Positions 1 to 8,063 of a stretch of 52,240 bases of DNA are shown one piece after another. A program made the position numbers and the translations under genes. The number at the start of each line of letters is the position of its first letter. Positions within the stretch are counted from its first letter, which is position 1. The notes below the pieces were generated by a model, which was not told the origin of the DNA, searched no databases, and saw only the letters and a list, made by a program, of their open reading frames with translations. The stretch comes from Actinomycetota bacterium (GTDB lineage Bacteria; Actinomycetota; Nitriliruptoria; Nitriliruptorales; Nitriliruptoraceae). The stretch lies in the NCBI GenBank assembly GCA_017852335.1, contig JAFMLG010000005.1, forward strand, positions 1-52,240. Direction: 5' to 3'.

Positions 1-57
1 CGCCCGGCGCCACGGGCGGCGGCGCGGGGTCCGGGGGCGGCGGGACGGGCGGCGCAC
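1..57 (-). CDS. Possible N-terminal fragment of an unrecognised gene running off the left edge
   Basis: A GTG at 57 opens a reading frame leftward with no stop before the window edge. The visible 19 residues are very rich in arginine and proline (MRRPSRRPRTP...). A GGAG sits about 6 bases upstream of the GTG, and a TAGCCT hexamer of the type seen before many genes here lies at 106-101. The gene would follow pimA on the same strand. Too little is visible to name a product. The start could be chance, since open frames are common at this base composition. Confidence 0.35.
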   Translation of the reverse strand, partial: MRRPSRRPRTPRRRPWRRA

Positions 58-100
58 GGCGCTCCGGTCGGGTCCGTGACGGTCGGAGGACCCGGCCGGG

Positions 101-106
101 AGGCTA
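101..106 (-). promoter_or_regulatory. Candidate -10 element (TAGCCT) for the edge gene
   Basis: A minus-strand TAGCCT lies just after the pimA stop codon and 43 bases before the GTG at 57. It matches the TA[G/C]NNT hexamer found upstream of most units in this window. No recognisable -35 box is visible. Confidence 0.3.
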
Positions 107-113
107 CGCAGCG

Positions 114-1250
114 TCAGGCCCGCGACGGGGGACGCGCGGCCGCCGCGAGCACCGTCCGGACGTCGGCGGCGACGCGGTCCCAGTCGAACGCGGCGGCGCG
201 GGCGCGGCCGGCCGCCGCGAGCCCGGCGGCGAGGTCCGGGTCGGCGAGCACGCGCTCGACGCCGGCGGCCATCGCCGCGGCGTCCCCGACCGGGGTCAGC
301 ACGGCCTCGACGCCGTCCCGGGCGACGGCGGCGTAGGCCGGCAGCGCCGACGCGACGACCGGCGTGCCCGCGGCCATCAGCTCGAGGAGCACGATCCCGA
401 AGGACTCCCCCCCGCGGGACGGCACGACGGCGACGTCGGCCGCCGCGAGCTCGGCCGGGAGGTCGGCCTGCGGCACCCGGCCGCGCAGCTCGACCCTCGC
501 CGCGACGTCGGCGGGGAGCGCCGCGACGCGGCGCCGGAGGTCCGCCTCGAGCGGTCCCGCGCCGACGACGCGGAGCCGCAGGTCCGGTCGCGCCGCGGCG
601 AGCGTCGCGAACGCGGCCACGGCGAGGTCCGCGCCCTTCCGCGGCTCGAGCCGACCGACGAAGAGGAGCCGCGGCGCGTTGTCGGCCGGCCGGCCGCGTG
701 GGACCCCGGCGAACCGCGCCACGTCGACGCCGTTGGGGACGACGGCGAGCCGCGCGACCGGGACGCCGAGCGTCCCGGCGTGGAACGCCGCGGCCACCGG
801 ACTGACCGCGGTCAGCGCGGCGGCCCGGCGCACGACCGCACGCCCGAGCGGACGCGCAGCCCGGGCCAGACGCGGCAGCGCCCCGCCCGAGGCGTGGGCG
901 TGGAAGGTCAGGACGACCGGTGCGACCCCCGCGAGCGCGGCGGCCGGACCCACGACGGGGACGAGCGGCTCGTGCACCTGGACGACGTCGGGACGGAAGG
1001 CGCGGAGCGCCGCACGGGTCCGCCGGACCGCACCGGGACCGAGCGCCAGCGGGGCCCGTGACCCGTTGGCCGGGACGGCGCGCGCCCGCCCGACGCGGAC
1101 CTCCCCGGGGCCGGCGGCGTCGGGCGCTCCGGGCCCCACCACGAGGACGTCGTCACCGCCGGCGCGGAGCCGCCCCGCCAGCTCGGCGACGTGCGACTGG
1201 ACGCCGCCGACGACGCCGAGGTCGTACGGCGCGACGACGGCGACCCTCAC
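114..1250 (-). CDS. pimA: Phosphatidylinositol alpha-mannosyltransferase (PimA-like GT4)
   Basis: This 378-residue GT4 (GT-B fold) enzyme probably transfers mannose from GDP-mannose to phosphatidylinositol at the inner membrane face, the first step of PIM synthesis. The N-terminal GGVQSH (15-20) matches the acceptor-site glycine loop. TFH at 115-117, R200/K205, and the E282-x7-E290 pair (ESFGIVLLE) are the usual GT4 donor-site elements. The GTG start overlaps the patA stop by 4 bases (GTGA), so the two are probably translationally coupled. The order thrS, pgsA, patA, pimA matches the mycobacterial locus and supports PimA over another GT4 enzyme. Confidence 0.88.
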   Translation of the reverse strand: MRVAVVAPYDLGVVGGVQSHVAELAGRLRAGGDDVLVVGPGAPDAAGPGEVRVGRARAVPANGSRAPLALGPGAVRRTRAALRAFRPDVVQVHEPLVPVVGPAAALAGVAPVVLTFHAHASGGALPRLARAARPLGRAVVRRAAALTAVSPVAAAFHAGTLGVPVARLAVVPNGVDVARFAGVPRGRPADNAPRLLFVGRLEPRKGADLAVAAFATLAAARPDLRLRVVGAGPLEADLRRRVAALPADVAARVELRGRVPQADLPAELAAADVAVVPSRGGESFGIVLLELMAAGTPVVASALPAYAAVARDGVEAVLTPVGDAAAMAAGVERVLADPDLAAGLAAAGRARAAAFDWDRVAADVRTVLAAAARPPSRA

Positions 1251-2290
1251 GCCGACCCCCCGCCGTCGGCCGAGCGGTCGGCCGCCCCCGTGGCCCAGGC
1301 GGCGCGGGCGGCCGCGCGCCAGTCCCCGCCGTCCCGCCACCGCGCCACCACCGGATGGTCCGGCTCGCGGTCGGCCAGCCAGTTCGGGACGAAGACGTGC
1401 CACTGCTCGGGCGCGGTCCGGATCAGGGCCTCGAGCCGACGGGCGACCTCCTGCGTCCCGTCGTAGACGTCCAGCCCCGCGAGGTCGACCGGCGGGAGGA
1501 CCACCCCGCGGAACCCGTCCCCCTCGGTCAGCCAGGCGCCGGTGGCGACCGGTCGACCGGTCCGGCGCGCCAGCGCGGCCGTGCCGGGGGGCAGGCGGCA
1601 GGGCTCGCCGAAGAACTCGACGATCGGACCGCGGCGCGTCAGGTCGCGGTCGGCGAGCAGCGTGGCCAGTCCGCCGGCGCGGACGCGCGCCTCGAGCGCG
1701 TCGAGCATCGGTCCGCCCCGGACGAGCGGCACGACGTCGATGCCGGCGGCGACGCGGAGCCCGACGAACCGCTCGAAGAGGCGGCGGGGCGCCACGACCT
1801 CGGCGACGACGACCATCCCCCACCGCCGGTGCGACGACCAGAGGGCGCCGACGTCCCACGAGCCCAGGTGCGCGGTGGCGAGGATGCCCCCCCGGCCGCT
1901 GTCGCGCATGGCGTCGACGTGCTCGAGCCCCTCCCCCGGCGAGTCGCGCAGCACCGCCGGCACGTCCATCACGTGCAGCCGGAACGCGTCCAGCCAGTAC
2001 CGCGCGTAGGAGGCGTACGCGGCGAGCAGTTCGGAGCGCCGGACCGCGTCGGGTCGCCGCCCGAGGACGCGGCCGAGGTTCCTCGCGACGCGGTCGCGCT
2101 GCGCCGCGGGCGCGGCCGCGAGCCAGGCCCGCCCGAGCCGGGCCGGCAGGCGGCGGGCGGTCCGCTCGGGCAGCGCCGCGGCCACCGCCCAGACCGCGCG
2201 GTACTGCAGCTCGGAGAGCCGCGTCCGCAGCGGCTCGGGTCCGGCCGGCGGCAGGGCGCCGAGCAGCCGACCCGGTGGGACCGTGCTCAC
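1247..2290 (-). CDS. patA: PIM/lipid A-type acyltransferase (PatA-like)
   Basis: A 347-residue member of the LpxL/HtrB lysophospholipid acyltransferase family. The catalytic H-x4-D motif is HLGSWD (H141, D146). The family transfers an acyl chain from acyl-CoA or acyl-ACP to a sugar hydroxyl. In mycobacteria PatA acylates the mannose of PIM, and the position between pgsA and pimA makes that the likely role here. The GTG start at 2290 gives a 4-base GTGA overlap with pgsA, and its own stop overlaps the pimA start in the same way. The C-terminus (VFVPNWL...) is typical of the family. Confidence 0.85.
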   Translation of the reverse strand: MSTVPPGRLLGALPPAGPEPLRTRLSELQYRAVWAVAAALPERTARRLPARLGRAWLAAAPAAQRDRVARNLGRVLGRRPDAVRRSELLAAYASYARYWLDAFRLHVMDVPAVLRDSPGEGLEHVDAMRDSGRGGILATAHLGSWDVGALWSSHRRWGMVVVAEVVAPRRLFERFVGLRVAAGIDVVPLVRGGPMLDALEARVRAGGLATLLADRDLTRRGPIVEFFGEPCRLPPGTAALARRTGRPVATGAWLTEGDGFRGVVLPPVDLAGLDVYDGTQEVARRLEALIRTAPEQWHVFVPNWLADREPDHPVVARWRDGGDWRAAARAAWATGAADRSADGGGSA

Positions 2291-3039
2291 CGCTCCGCCG
2301 ACCCCGCCGGGTCCACGTCGGGACCGGCCGCGACGTCCTGCGCGTGGTCGCCGAGCGCCCCGGTGAAGTTCCGCTCGCCGTAGAAGCGGCGGGCCGCGCC
2401 GACGAAGGCTCGGCTCCAGGCGCGGTCGCGCTGCGCGAGGACCAGGAGCTCCTCGGGGAGGTCGCGGTCGATCTGGCACCAGACGTGGTGGATGCGCTGC
2501 AGGACCGTGATCACGCCGCCGGCCGCCAGCGCCCAGAGCGCCGGCTCGAGCAGCGGCCCGCCGAGCAGCCCGACGAGGACGACGATCCCCCGCTCGGCCC
2601 GCTCCATCAGCCCGACCGAGCACTCGAGGTCGATGGACTCGGCGCGGGCGCGGACGTACGACGTGACCTGCGCGGCGACGAGCCCGACGAGCACCAGCAG
2701 CAGCAGTCGCGGCCGGTCGACGACGGACCACGCCAGCCCGACGAGGACCACTCCGTCCGAGATGCGGTCCGTCACCGAGTCGTAGAACCCGCCGTACGGC
2801 GTCGAGCGGTCCGACGCGCGGGCCACGGCGCCGTCGAACGCGTCCATCGAGCCGCCGAGGAGGAGGACGACCGCCCCCCACCCGTACCGCCCCTGCGCGA
2901 TCAGCAGCGCGGCCGACGTGGTCAGGACGAGACCGAGGGTCGTCAGCGTGTTCGGGGTCAGTCCGAGCCGTGCCAGCCCGCGTCCGACGGGCGCGGTCGC
3001 CCGGACGACGGCCCGCGGGAACTGCTGCCGCACGCCCAC
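2287..3039 (-). CDS. pgsA: Phosphatidylinositol (phosphate) synthase, CDP-alcohol phosphatidyltransferase
   Basis: A 250-residue integral membrane enzyme that joins CDP-diacylglycerol to inositol or inositol-phosphate. The full CDP-OH-P signature is present: D66, D69-G70-x2-A73-R74, then G83-x3-D87-x3-D91. Several hydrophobic segments follow. The start chosen is the GTG at 3039, two bases after the thrS stop; a second in-frame GTG at 3033 is possible, and no clear ribosome binding site separates them. Its location between thrS and patA points to phosphatidylinositol rather than phosphatidylglycerol synthesis. Mycobacteria carry an extra HIT-family gene between thrS and pgsA that is missing here. 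Confidence 0.87.
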   Translation of the reverse strand: MGVRQQFPRAVVRATAPVGRGLARLGLTPNTLTTLGLVLTTSAALLIAQGRYGWGAVVLLLGGSMDAFDGAVARASDRSTPYGGFYDSVTDRISDGVVLVGLAWSVVDRPRLLLLVLVGLVAAQVTSYVRARAESIDLECSVGLMERAERGIVVLVGLLGGPLLEPALWALAAGGVITVLQRIHHVWCQIDRDLPEELLVLAQRDRAWSRAFVGAARRFYGERNFTGALGDHAQDVAAGPDVDPAGSAER

Positions 3040-3041
3040 GG

Positions 3042-5072
3042 TCAGTCGACGGCCGGCGGCGGGATCTCCCCGCGCCGACCGGCCCCGATCTCGGCGACCA
3101 GCTCGGCGACGAGTCCGTCGAGCGGCACGCCCCGGCGCTGCTCGCCGCGGTACGGCCGGACCGCGACGGTCCGGGCCGCCGCCTCCTCCCCGCCGACGAC
3201 CAGCGTGACCGGGACCTTCTCGGTCTGGGCACGACGGACGCGCGCGCCGAGGGAGTCGTCGGCCGCATCGAGCTCGACCCGCAGCCCCGCCGCGGCGCAG
3301 GCCCCGCGGACCTCCTCGGCGTACGGCAGGACGTCCTCGCTGATGGGCAGCACGCGGACCTGCTCGGGCGCGAGCCAGAGCGGGAACGCCCCGTTCGTCG
3401 ACTCGAGGAGGACGGCGAAGAACCGCTCGATCGAGCCGAACAGCGCCCGGTGGACCATGAAGGGCCGGTGGCGGGCGCCGTCCTCGCCGACGTACGCGAC
3501 GTCGAACCGCTCGGGGAGGTTGAAGTCGACCTGGATGGTCGTCAGCTGCCACTCGCGGCCGATGGCGTCACGCGCGTGGACGTCGATCTTCGGGCCGTAG
3601 AACGCGCCCTCGCCGGCGTCGATCTCGACCTCGAACCCCGACCGCGTCGCCGCCTCGACGAGCGCCGCCTCCGCGACCTCCCACTGCTCGTCGCTGCCGA
3701 GCGAGTCCGGGGGCCGCGTCGAGACCGCGACGCGGGACGGATCGCCGAGCCCGAACGCGCGGTAGAGGTCGCGGGCGAACGTGATGCAGCCCATGACCTC
3801 GTCGACGACCTGGTCGGCGGTGCAGAAGATGTGCGAGTCGTCCTGCGTGAAGCCCCGTGCGCGGAGCAGGCCGTTGACGACGCCGGAGCGCTCGAAGCGG
3901 TAGACGGTGCCGAGCTCGCTGATGCGCAGCGGCAGTTCGCGGTACGACCGCGTCCGGGCCTGGAACGCCAGCACGTGGAACGGGCAGTTCATCGGCTTCA
4001 GGCGGTAGGTCGCGTGCTCGACCTCCATCGCCGGGAACATCAGCTCGGCGTAGTTCTGGAGGTGGCCCGAGATCCGCCAGAGGTCCTCCTTGGCGACGTG
4101 CGGCGTGTAGACCGGCTGGTACCCGCGGGCCAGCGTCTCCTCGCGGATCCAGTCCTCCATCGCACGGCGGACGTGCGCGCCGCGCGGCAGGAAGATCGCG
4201 AGTCCGGGGCCGAGCTCCTCGGGCAGGTGCAGCAGCTCGAGATCGCGGCCCAGCCGTCGGTGGTCGCGGGCGCGCGCCTCCTCGAGCATCTTGAGGTGCG
4301 CCTCGAGCGCCTCCTCGGACTCCCAGGCGGTGCCGTAGATGCGCTGCAGCATCGGCTGGTCCTCGCGGCCGCGCCAGTACGCGCCGGCCGTGCGCATCAG
4401 CCGGAAGGCGGGGATGCGGTCGGTCGAGCCGAGGTGCGGTCCGCGGCAGAGGTCGACCCAGGCCTCGGTCCCGTCGGGGGCGACGTTCCGGTAGACGGTG
4501 AACGTCGGCTCGTCGCGGCCGGCCGCGACGTCGACCTCGCTGGGCTCGACCCGCTCGACGATCTCGCGCTTGTACGGCTGGTCGGCGAACAGCGCCAGCG
4601 CCTCGTCACGGGTGACCTCGGCCCGGACGAACCGCTGCTTCGCCGCGAGCAGCTCGCGCATGCGGGCCTCGATCGCGGCGAGGTCCTCGGGCGTGAACGG
4701 GCGGGCGACGTCGAAGTCGTAGTAGAAGCCGTCCTCGACCGGCGGCCCGATCGCCCACTTCGCGTCCGGGAACAGGTCGGTCACGGCCTGGGCCATGACG
4801 TGCGCCGTCGAGTGCCGCAGGATGTCGCGGCCCTCGGGCGTCGCGGCGCGGATCGGCGCGACGTCGACGGCGGCCGCGGAGGCCTCGACCAGGGGCCGGT
4901 CGAGGTCCCACTCCTGGGCGGCGTCCGCCCCGGCCGGCGTGACGGCGACGGCGACGACGTCGGCCCGCATCGCGCCGAGCCGACCCAGGGCCTCGCGGAC
5001 CGACGCGTCCGGCGCCAGCTCGACCGCGGCGTCACCGAGACGGACGGTGACGGCCGTGACCGCGTCGCCCAT
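3042..5072 (-). CDS. thrS: Threonine-tRNA ligase
   Basis: This 676-residue class II synthetase charges tRNA-Thr in the cytoplasm. Domain order: TGS domain (about 1-65); editing domain with HxxxH at H87/H91 and the matching CRGPH further on; class II core with zinc ligands in MNCPFH, DDSHIFC and MVHRALFGS; then a C-terminal anticodon-binding domain ending near ALPISED..VLPYAEE-type sequence. Both editing and catalytic sites look intact. The ATG at 5072 has a GGAGG 8 bases upstream; the frame continues upstream of it but that stretch is low-complexity. It probably heads the PIM operon, with TACGCT at 5128-5123 as -10. Confidence 0.96.
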   Translation of the reverse strand: MGDAVTAVTVRLGDAAVELAPDASVREALGRLGAMRADVVAVAVTPAGADAAQEWDLDRPLVEASAAAVDVAPIRAATPEGRDILRHSTAHVMAQAVTDLFPDAKWAIGPPVEDGFYYDFDVARPFTPEDLAAIEARMRELLAAKQRFVRAEVTRDEALALFADQPYKREIVERVEPSEVDVAAGRDEPTFTVYRNVAPDGTEAWVDLCRGPHLGSTDRIPAFRLMRTAGAYWRGREDQPMLQRIYGTAWESEEALEAHLKMLEEARARDHRRLGRDLELLHLPEELGPGLAIFLPRGAHVRRAMEDWIREETLARGYQPVYTPHVAKEDLWRISGHLQNYAELMFPAMEVEHATYRLKPMNCPFHVLAFQARTRSYRELPLRISELGTVYRFERSGVVNGLLRARGFTQDDSHIFCTADQVVDEVMGCITFARDLYRAFGLGDPSRVAVSTRPPDSLGSDEQWEVAEAALVEAATRSGFEVEIDAGEGAFYGPKIDVHARDAIGREWQLTTIQVDFNLPERFDVAYVGEDGARHRPFMVHRALFGSIERFFAVLLESTNGAFPLWLAPEQVRVLPISEDVLPYAEEVRGACAAAGLRVELDAADDSLGARVRRAQTEKVPVTLVVGGEEAAARTVAVRPYRGEQRRGVPLDGLVAELVAEIGAGRRGEIPPPAVD

Positions 5073-5122
5073 GGCGGGGCCTCCGGGGTTCGGGGAGCCC
5101 CGGACGGCGCCGGGACGGGAGC

Positions 5123-5144
5123 AGCGTAGTGTCCGGCACCGGAC
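5123..5144 (-). promoter_or_regulatory. Candidate thrS promoter with adjoining inverted repeat
   Basis: A minus-strand TACGCT (5128-5123) lies about 50 bases before the thrS ATG. Immediately upstream, at 5131-5144, is GTCCGG-CA-CCGGAC, a 6+2+6 inverted repeat in the -35/-10 spacer that could bind a regulator. I see no T-box-like specifier arrangement in the short leader. Confidence 0.35.
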
Positions 5145-5209
5145 GGGACGGGGACCGGGATCCCACCGGACGACATCCGACGGCGCGACGTCCGCGACCG
5201 GCGCGGCCC

Positions 5210-5215
5210 TAGGCT
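5210..5215 (+). promoter_or_regulatory. Candidate -10 (TAGGCT) for the phosphate uptake genes
   Basis: TAGGCT lies 49 bases before the GTG of the Na/phosphate symporter, in the divergent gap shared with thrS. It matches the hexamer seen upstream of other units here. Confidence 0.35.
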
Positions 5216-5264
5216 CCGCCCCTGACGGACGCCCCCGGTCGGCGCCCGCACGACGGGGGGCGCG

Positions 5265-6404
5265 GTGGCCGTCGGATCCTCGCAGGCGTCCACCCGCGGC
5301 GGCGACGTCGGCCGGACGATCGTCGTCCTCGCGACGCTCTACGCGTTCCTCGTCGGGGTCGGACTGCTGGAGTCCGGTATCGCGGCGCTCGGCGAGGGGT
5401 TCTCCGACGGCCTGCTCCGGCGGGTCGCGAACCCGCTCTCGGGTCTGTTCGCCGGCATCCTGCTGACGGTCCTCGTCCAGTCCTCGTCGGTCTCGACGGC
5501 CACCATCGTCGGCCTCGTCGGCGCCGGCACCCTCGACGTCGGCCTCGCCGTCCCGATGATCATGGGCGCGAACATCGGGACGACGGTCACCAGCACTCTG
5601 GCCGCGCTGGGATCGATCCGACGCGGTCAGGAGTTCCAGCGCGCGGTCGCCGCCGCGACGGTCCACGACTTCTTCAACCTCTGCGCCGTCGCCGTGCTGC
5701 TGCCCGTCGAGCTGGCGACGGGGGTCCTGTCGCGGACGGCCACCGCGCTGACGGGGGCGCTGCGCGGGACCGAGGTCACCGCCCTGGGCTCCAGTCCGCT
5801 GAAAGCCGCGGTGAAGGCGCCGGTCGGCGTCGTCGAGGACATCCTCTCCGCGCTGCCGGGTGGCACCGTCGTCGGAGGGGTGGTGCTCATCGCCGTGGCC
5901 CTCGGGGCCATCTTCGCGGCGCTGACCATCATCACGCGGACCATGCGGGAACTGGTCGCCGGTTCGGTCGAGCGCGCGATGAACCGGGTCATCGGCCGGG
6001 GCGGCGGCGCCGCCGGGATCGTCATCGGGATGCTCGTCACCGTCGCCGTCCAGTCGTCCTCGATCACGACCTCGATCCTCGTGCCCCTCGTCGCCTCCGG
6101 CATCCTCGCGCTGCGCAGCGCCTACCCGATCACCCTCGGCGCGAACGTCGGGACGACGATCACGGCCCTCATCGCCTCGCTCGCGGTCAGCCGGCCCGAG
6201 GGCCTGACCATCGCGCTGGTCCACACGATGTTCAACGTGACCGGGATCGCGCTGGTCTGGCCCGTCCGGACGGTCCGGGACGTCCCGGTCCGGCTGGCCG
6301 AGGCGCTCGCCGTCCAGGCGGTCCGGCGCCGGCGGGTGATCGCGTTCTATCTGGTCGGCGTGTTCCTGGTCCTGCCGGCCCTGGGCGTCCTGCTCCTACC
6401 CTGA
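5265..6404 (+). CDS. Na+/phosphate symporter family protein (NptA/PNaS type)
   Basis: A 379-residue membrane protein with two repeats of the Na/Pi-cotransporter domain. Each repeat carries the hallmark QSSS motif: VLVQSSSVSTA near residue 70 and VAVQSSSITTS near residue 265. Each is followed by a GANIGTT/GANVGTT loop, and multiple hydrophobic helices surround them. Family members import phosphate driven by sodium. The next gene, 14 bases downstream, is PhoU-like; in other bacteria PhoU domains are fused to or adjacent to this transporter, so the pair probably forms one phosphate uptake unit. The GTG start has a G-rich stretch upstream but no strong ribosome binding site. Confidence 0.88.
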   Translation: MAVGSSQASTRGGDVGRTIVVLATLYAFLVGVGLLESGIAALGEGFSDGLLRRVANPLSGLFAGILLTVLVQSSSVSTATIVGLVGAGTLDVGLAVPMIMGANIGTTVTSTLAALGSIRRGQEFQRAVAAATVHDFFNLCAVAVLLPVELATGVLSRTATALTGALRGTEVTALGSSPLKAAVKAPVGVVEDILSALPGGTVVGGVVLIAVALGAIFAALTIITRTMRELVAGSVERAMNRVIGRGGGAAGIVIGMLVTVAVQSSSITTSILVPLVASGILALRSAYPITLGANVGTTITALIASLAVSRPEGLTIALVHTMFNVTGIALVWPVRTVRDVPVRLAEALAVQAVRRRRVIAFYLVGVFLVLPALGVLLLP

Positions 6405-6418
6405 CCGCGGAGGTCGAC

Positions 6419-7090
6419 ATGGTCCTGAGGTTCCGACGCGACGGCGACGCCGAGCGACTCGACCGCATCGAGGCGACGCTCCAGCGCATGATCGAGGACG
6501 ATCTCGCGGCGTTCGACCTCGCCGTCGGTGCGCTCATGGGCCGGACCTCCCCGCACGAGATCGGAGCGGAGCTGCGCGCGACCGACCATCGCGTGAACGC
6601 CGCCGAACGCGAGATCCGCCGCGAGCTGATGGTCCACGCCAGCGTCCAGGGCGCGATCGACACGCCGGCGATCCTCCTCTACATGTCGATCGTGAAGGAC
6701 GTCGAGCGCATCGGCGACTACGCGAAGAACCTGTTCGACCTGGCGAGCGACGGCGCGGACCTCTCGCTCGGTCTGCACACCGGCTCGGTCGCGCAGTCGG
6801 TGACGGACGTCCCCGCGTTCATCGCCGACTCGGCCCGCGCCTTCGCCGAGCGTGACCTCGAGGCGTCGCGGGGCCTGCTGCGACGCGGGGACGAGTTGCT
6901 CGACGGGTTCGACCGCCGCGTCTCCGAGCTGGTCCGGGAGGAGCACCCCGACGGCCAGGCGGTCGCCGTCGCACTGACCTATCGCTACCTGAAGCGGGTC
7001 GTCGCCCACATGATGAACGTGCTCTCGGCCGTCGTGATGCCGATCGACCGGTTGGACTACTTCGACGAGGACCCCGAGGACCGCTCCTGA
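6419..7090 (+). CDS. PhoU-domain protein
   Basis: A 223-residue all-helical protein with PhoU-type repeats. The segment IVKDVERIGDYAKNL (about residues 90-104) carries the E-x2-R-x2-D signature that coordinates metal clusters in PhoU proteins. A second, weaker repeat lies around residues 175-205 (ALTYRYLKRVVAHMMN). GGAGG precedes the ATG by 6 bases. It follows the Na/phosphate symporter by 14 bases and probably modulates it. It need not be the Pst/PhoR-linked PhoU, because no pst genes are visible. Confidence 0.85.
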   Translation: MVLRFRRDGDAERLDRIEATLQRMIEDDLAAFDLAVGALMGRTSPHEIGAELRATDHRVNAAEREIRRELMVHASVQGAIDTPAILLYMSIVKDVERIGDYAKNLFDLASDGADLSLGLHTGSVAQSVTDVPAFIADSARAFAERDLEASRGLLRRGDELLDGFDRRVSELVREEHPDGQAVAVALTYRYLKRVVAHMMNVLSAVVMPIDRLDYFDEDPEDRS

Positions 7091-7100
7091 ACGAGCGGTC
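7079..7100. terminator. Bidirectional hairpin terminator between phoU-like gene and tRNA-Val
   Basis: GACCGCTC (7079-7086) and GAGCGGTC (7093-7100) form a perfect 8-bp stem around a 6-base loop that contains the TGA stop of the PhoU-like gene. The same stem lies 11 bases past the 3' end of the opposing tRNA-Val, so it could end both transcripts. There is no U-tract, as is common at this GC content. Confidence 0.45.
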
Positions 7101-7110
7101 GCGGTCCCGG

Positions 7111-7182
7111 TGGGCGCGAGAGGTATCGAACCTCTGACCTCTGCCGTGTGAAGGCAGCGCTCTCCCACTGAGCTACGCGCCC
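7111..7182 (-). tRNA. tRNA-Val (anticodon CAC)
   Basis: A 72-base cloverleaf: acceptor GGGCGCG/CGCGCCC, D arm GCTC/GAGC, anticodon stem CTGCC/GGCAG around loop TTCACAC (anticodon CAC, reads GUG), T arm AGAGG/CCTCT with TTCGATA loop, discriminator A. The genomic sequence continues CCG, so CCA is added after transcription. A minus-strand TACCGT at 7200-7195 is the likely -10, which gives a 5' leader of only a few bases. Confidence 0.96.
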
Positions 7183-7194
7183 GGGAGGCCTCGG

Positions 7195-7200
7195 ACGGTA
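7195..7200 (-). promoter_or_regulatory. Candidate -10 (TACCGT) of tRNA-Val(CAC)
   Basis: TACCGT on the minus strand lies 12 bases before the mature tRNA 5' end, so the transcript would start about 6 bases upstream of it. The tRNA-Met promoter at 47036-47031 has the same spacing. Confidence 0.4.
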
Positions 7201-7216
7201 CCGGCTCGAACGGACC

Positions 7217-7981
7217 TCAGGCGGCCGGGAGCGGGACGCGGAGCACCTCGGTCCCGGCCGGGGCGTCACCCAGCGGGCCGCGCTCCCGCGTCACCGCCAG
7301 GACCGACGCGACGCCGCGGGGCAGTCGCACGGCGAGCTCCCCGCCGTCACCCGGCCCGACCGCGAGGACGCGGGGACCGTCGGCCGTCGCGCCGGTCGGC
7401 AGCAGCCACGCGACGAGGCGCTCGCCGTCCGCCAGCGGCCCGGCGTCCGCGAGCAGCAGGACCACTCGCGTCGGGGTGACCGCGACGCGGGCCTCGACGG
7501 CGGTCAGCGCCGGGTCCGTGACCAGGGTTCCGGCGGCGAGGTCGCGGAGGATGTCGCCACGCTCGGTCGCGACGGCGAAGTAGGTGGTCGCCTGGGTCCG
7601 CAGGTGCAGGTTCCAGAACCCGAGGCCGACCGCGACCGCGAGCAGGAGCGCGCCGAGCGCGAGGCGACGCGATCTCGGGCCGCGGTCCTGCTCGGTGCGG
7701 GGGCGGCGCGACGGGGCCTCGGTCGGCGGGACCTCCACGGCCGTCGCGGTCCGGCGCCGCTCCTCGCGGGCCGCGGCGTCGAGGGTGCTCGAGATGCCGC
7801 GCAGCTCGGCGACGCGGGCGCGGCAGTCGGCGCAGGTCCGGAGGTGCGCGCGGAACTCGTCCGAGTCCGGCCGCGCCAGCCCTCCGAGGACGTGGGCGAG
7901 GGCGCTGCGCTCGAACCGGGCGTGGCCCGCGCCCGCCCGTCCGTCGCCCCCGGCGCCGGTCCCGTCGTCCCCGTCGTCCAT
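7217..7981 (-). CDS. Zinc anti-sigma factor (RskA-like), no sigma gene nearby
   Basis: A 254-residue membrane anti-sigma factor. The N-terminal domain carries the H-x3-C-x2-C zinc signature (HLRTCADC, about residues 45-52) typical of ZAS domains that sequester ECF sigma factors. A basic linker leads to one transmembrane helix (about residues 108-123, LALGALLLAVAVGLGFW). The extracytoplasmic C-terminal half (AVEARVAVTP...LLADAGPL...) resembles the RskA-type sensor domain. ECF sigma genes normally sit next to such genes, but here the neighbours are a tRNA and vanW. A TAGGCT hexamer ends exactly 6 bases before the ATG, so the mRNA is predicted to be leaderless. Confidence 0.82.
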   Translation of the reverse strand: MDDGDDGTGAGGDGRAGAGHARFERSALAHVLGGLARPDSDEFRAHLRTCADCRARVAELRGISSTLDAAAREERRRTATAVEVPPTEAPSRRPRTEQDRGPRSRRLALGALLLAVAVGLGFWNLHLRTQATTYFAVATERGDILRDLAAGTLVTDPALTAVEARVAVTPTRVVLLLADAGPLADGERLVAWLLPTGATADGPRVLAVGPGDGGELAVRLPRGVASVLAVTRERGPLGDAPAGTEVLRVPLPAA

Positions 7982-7987
7982 GGGACG

Positions 7988-8009
7988 AGCCTAGGCCCGT
8001 GGCTAGCCT
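7988..8009. promoter_or_regulatory. Divergent promoter pair, anti-sigma gene / vanW gene
   Basis: Minus-strand TAGGCT (7993-7988) ends 6 bases before the anti-sigma ATG. Plus-strand TAGCCT (8004-8009) lies 54 bases before the VanW GTG. The two hexamers are back to back within 22 bases. Confidence 0.45.
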
Positions 8010-8063
8010 CGCCGGCGTCGCTCGGGGGTCGCGGGACGCGCCACCGACCGTCCGGAGGACCAC

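Noticed and set aside
364-3600. A 1,078-codon plus-strand open frame
   Set aside because: It is antisense to pimA, patA and pgsA, which have full family motifs. Its own sequence is Arg/Ala/Pro/Ser repeats.
5073-5264. T-box riboswitch upstream of thrS
   Set aside because: The leader from the candidate promoter is about 50 bases, too short, with no T-box consensus or specifier stem.
5073-6224. N-terminal extension of thrS to 6224
   Set aside because: The extra 384 codons are Asp/Arg/Gly-rich and antisense to the phosphate symporter. The ATG at 5072 has a GGAGG and begins the TGS domain.
7217-7981. A hidden ECF sigma gene beside the anti-sigma gene
   Set aside because: Both flanks were read in all frames; they hold a tRNA, vanW and phoU-like genes, with no sigma region 2 or 4 motifs.
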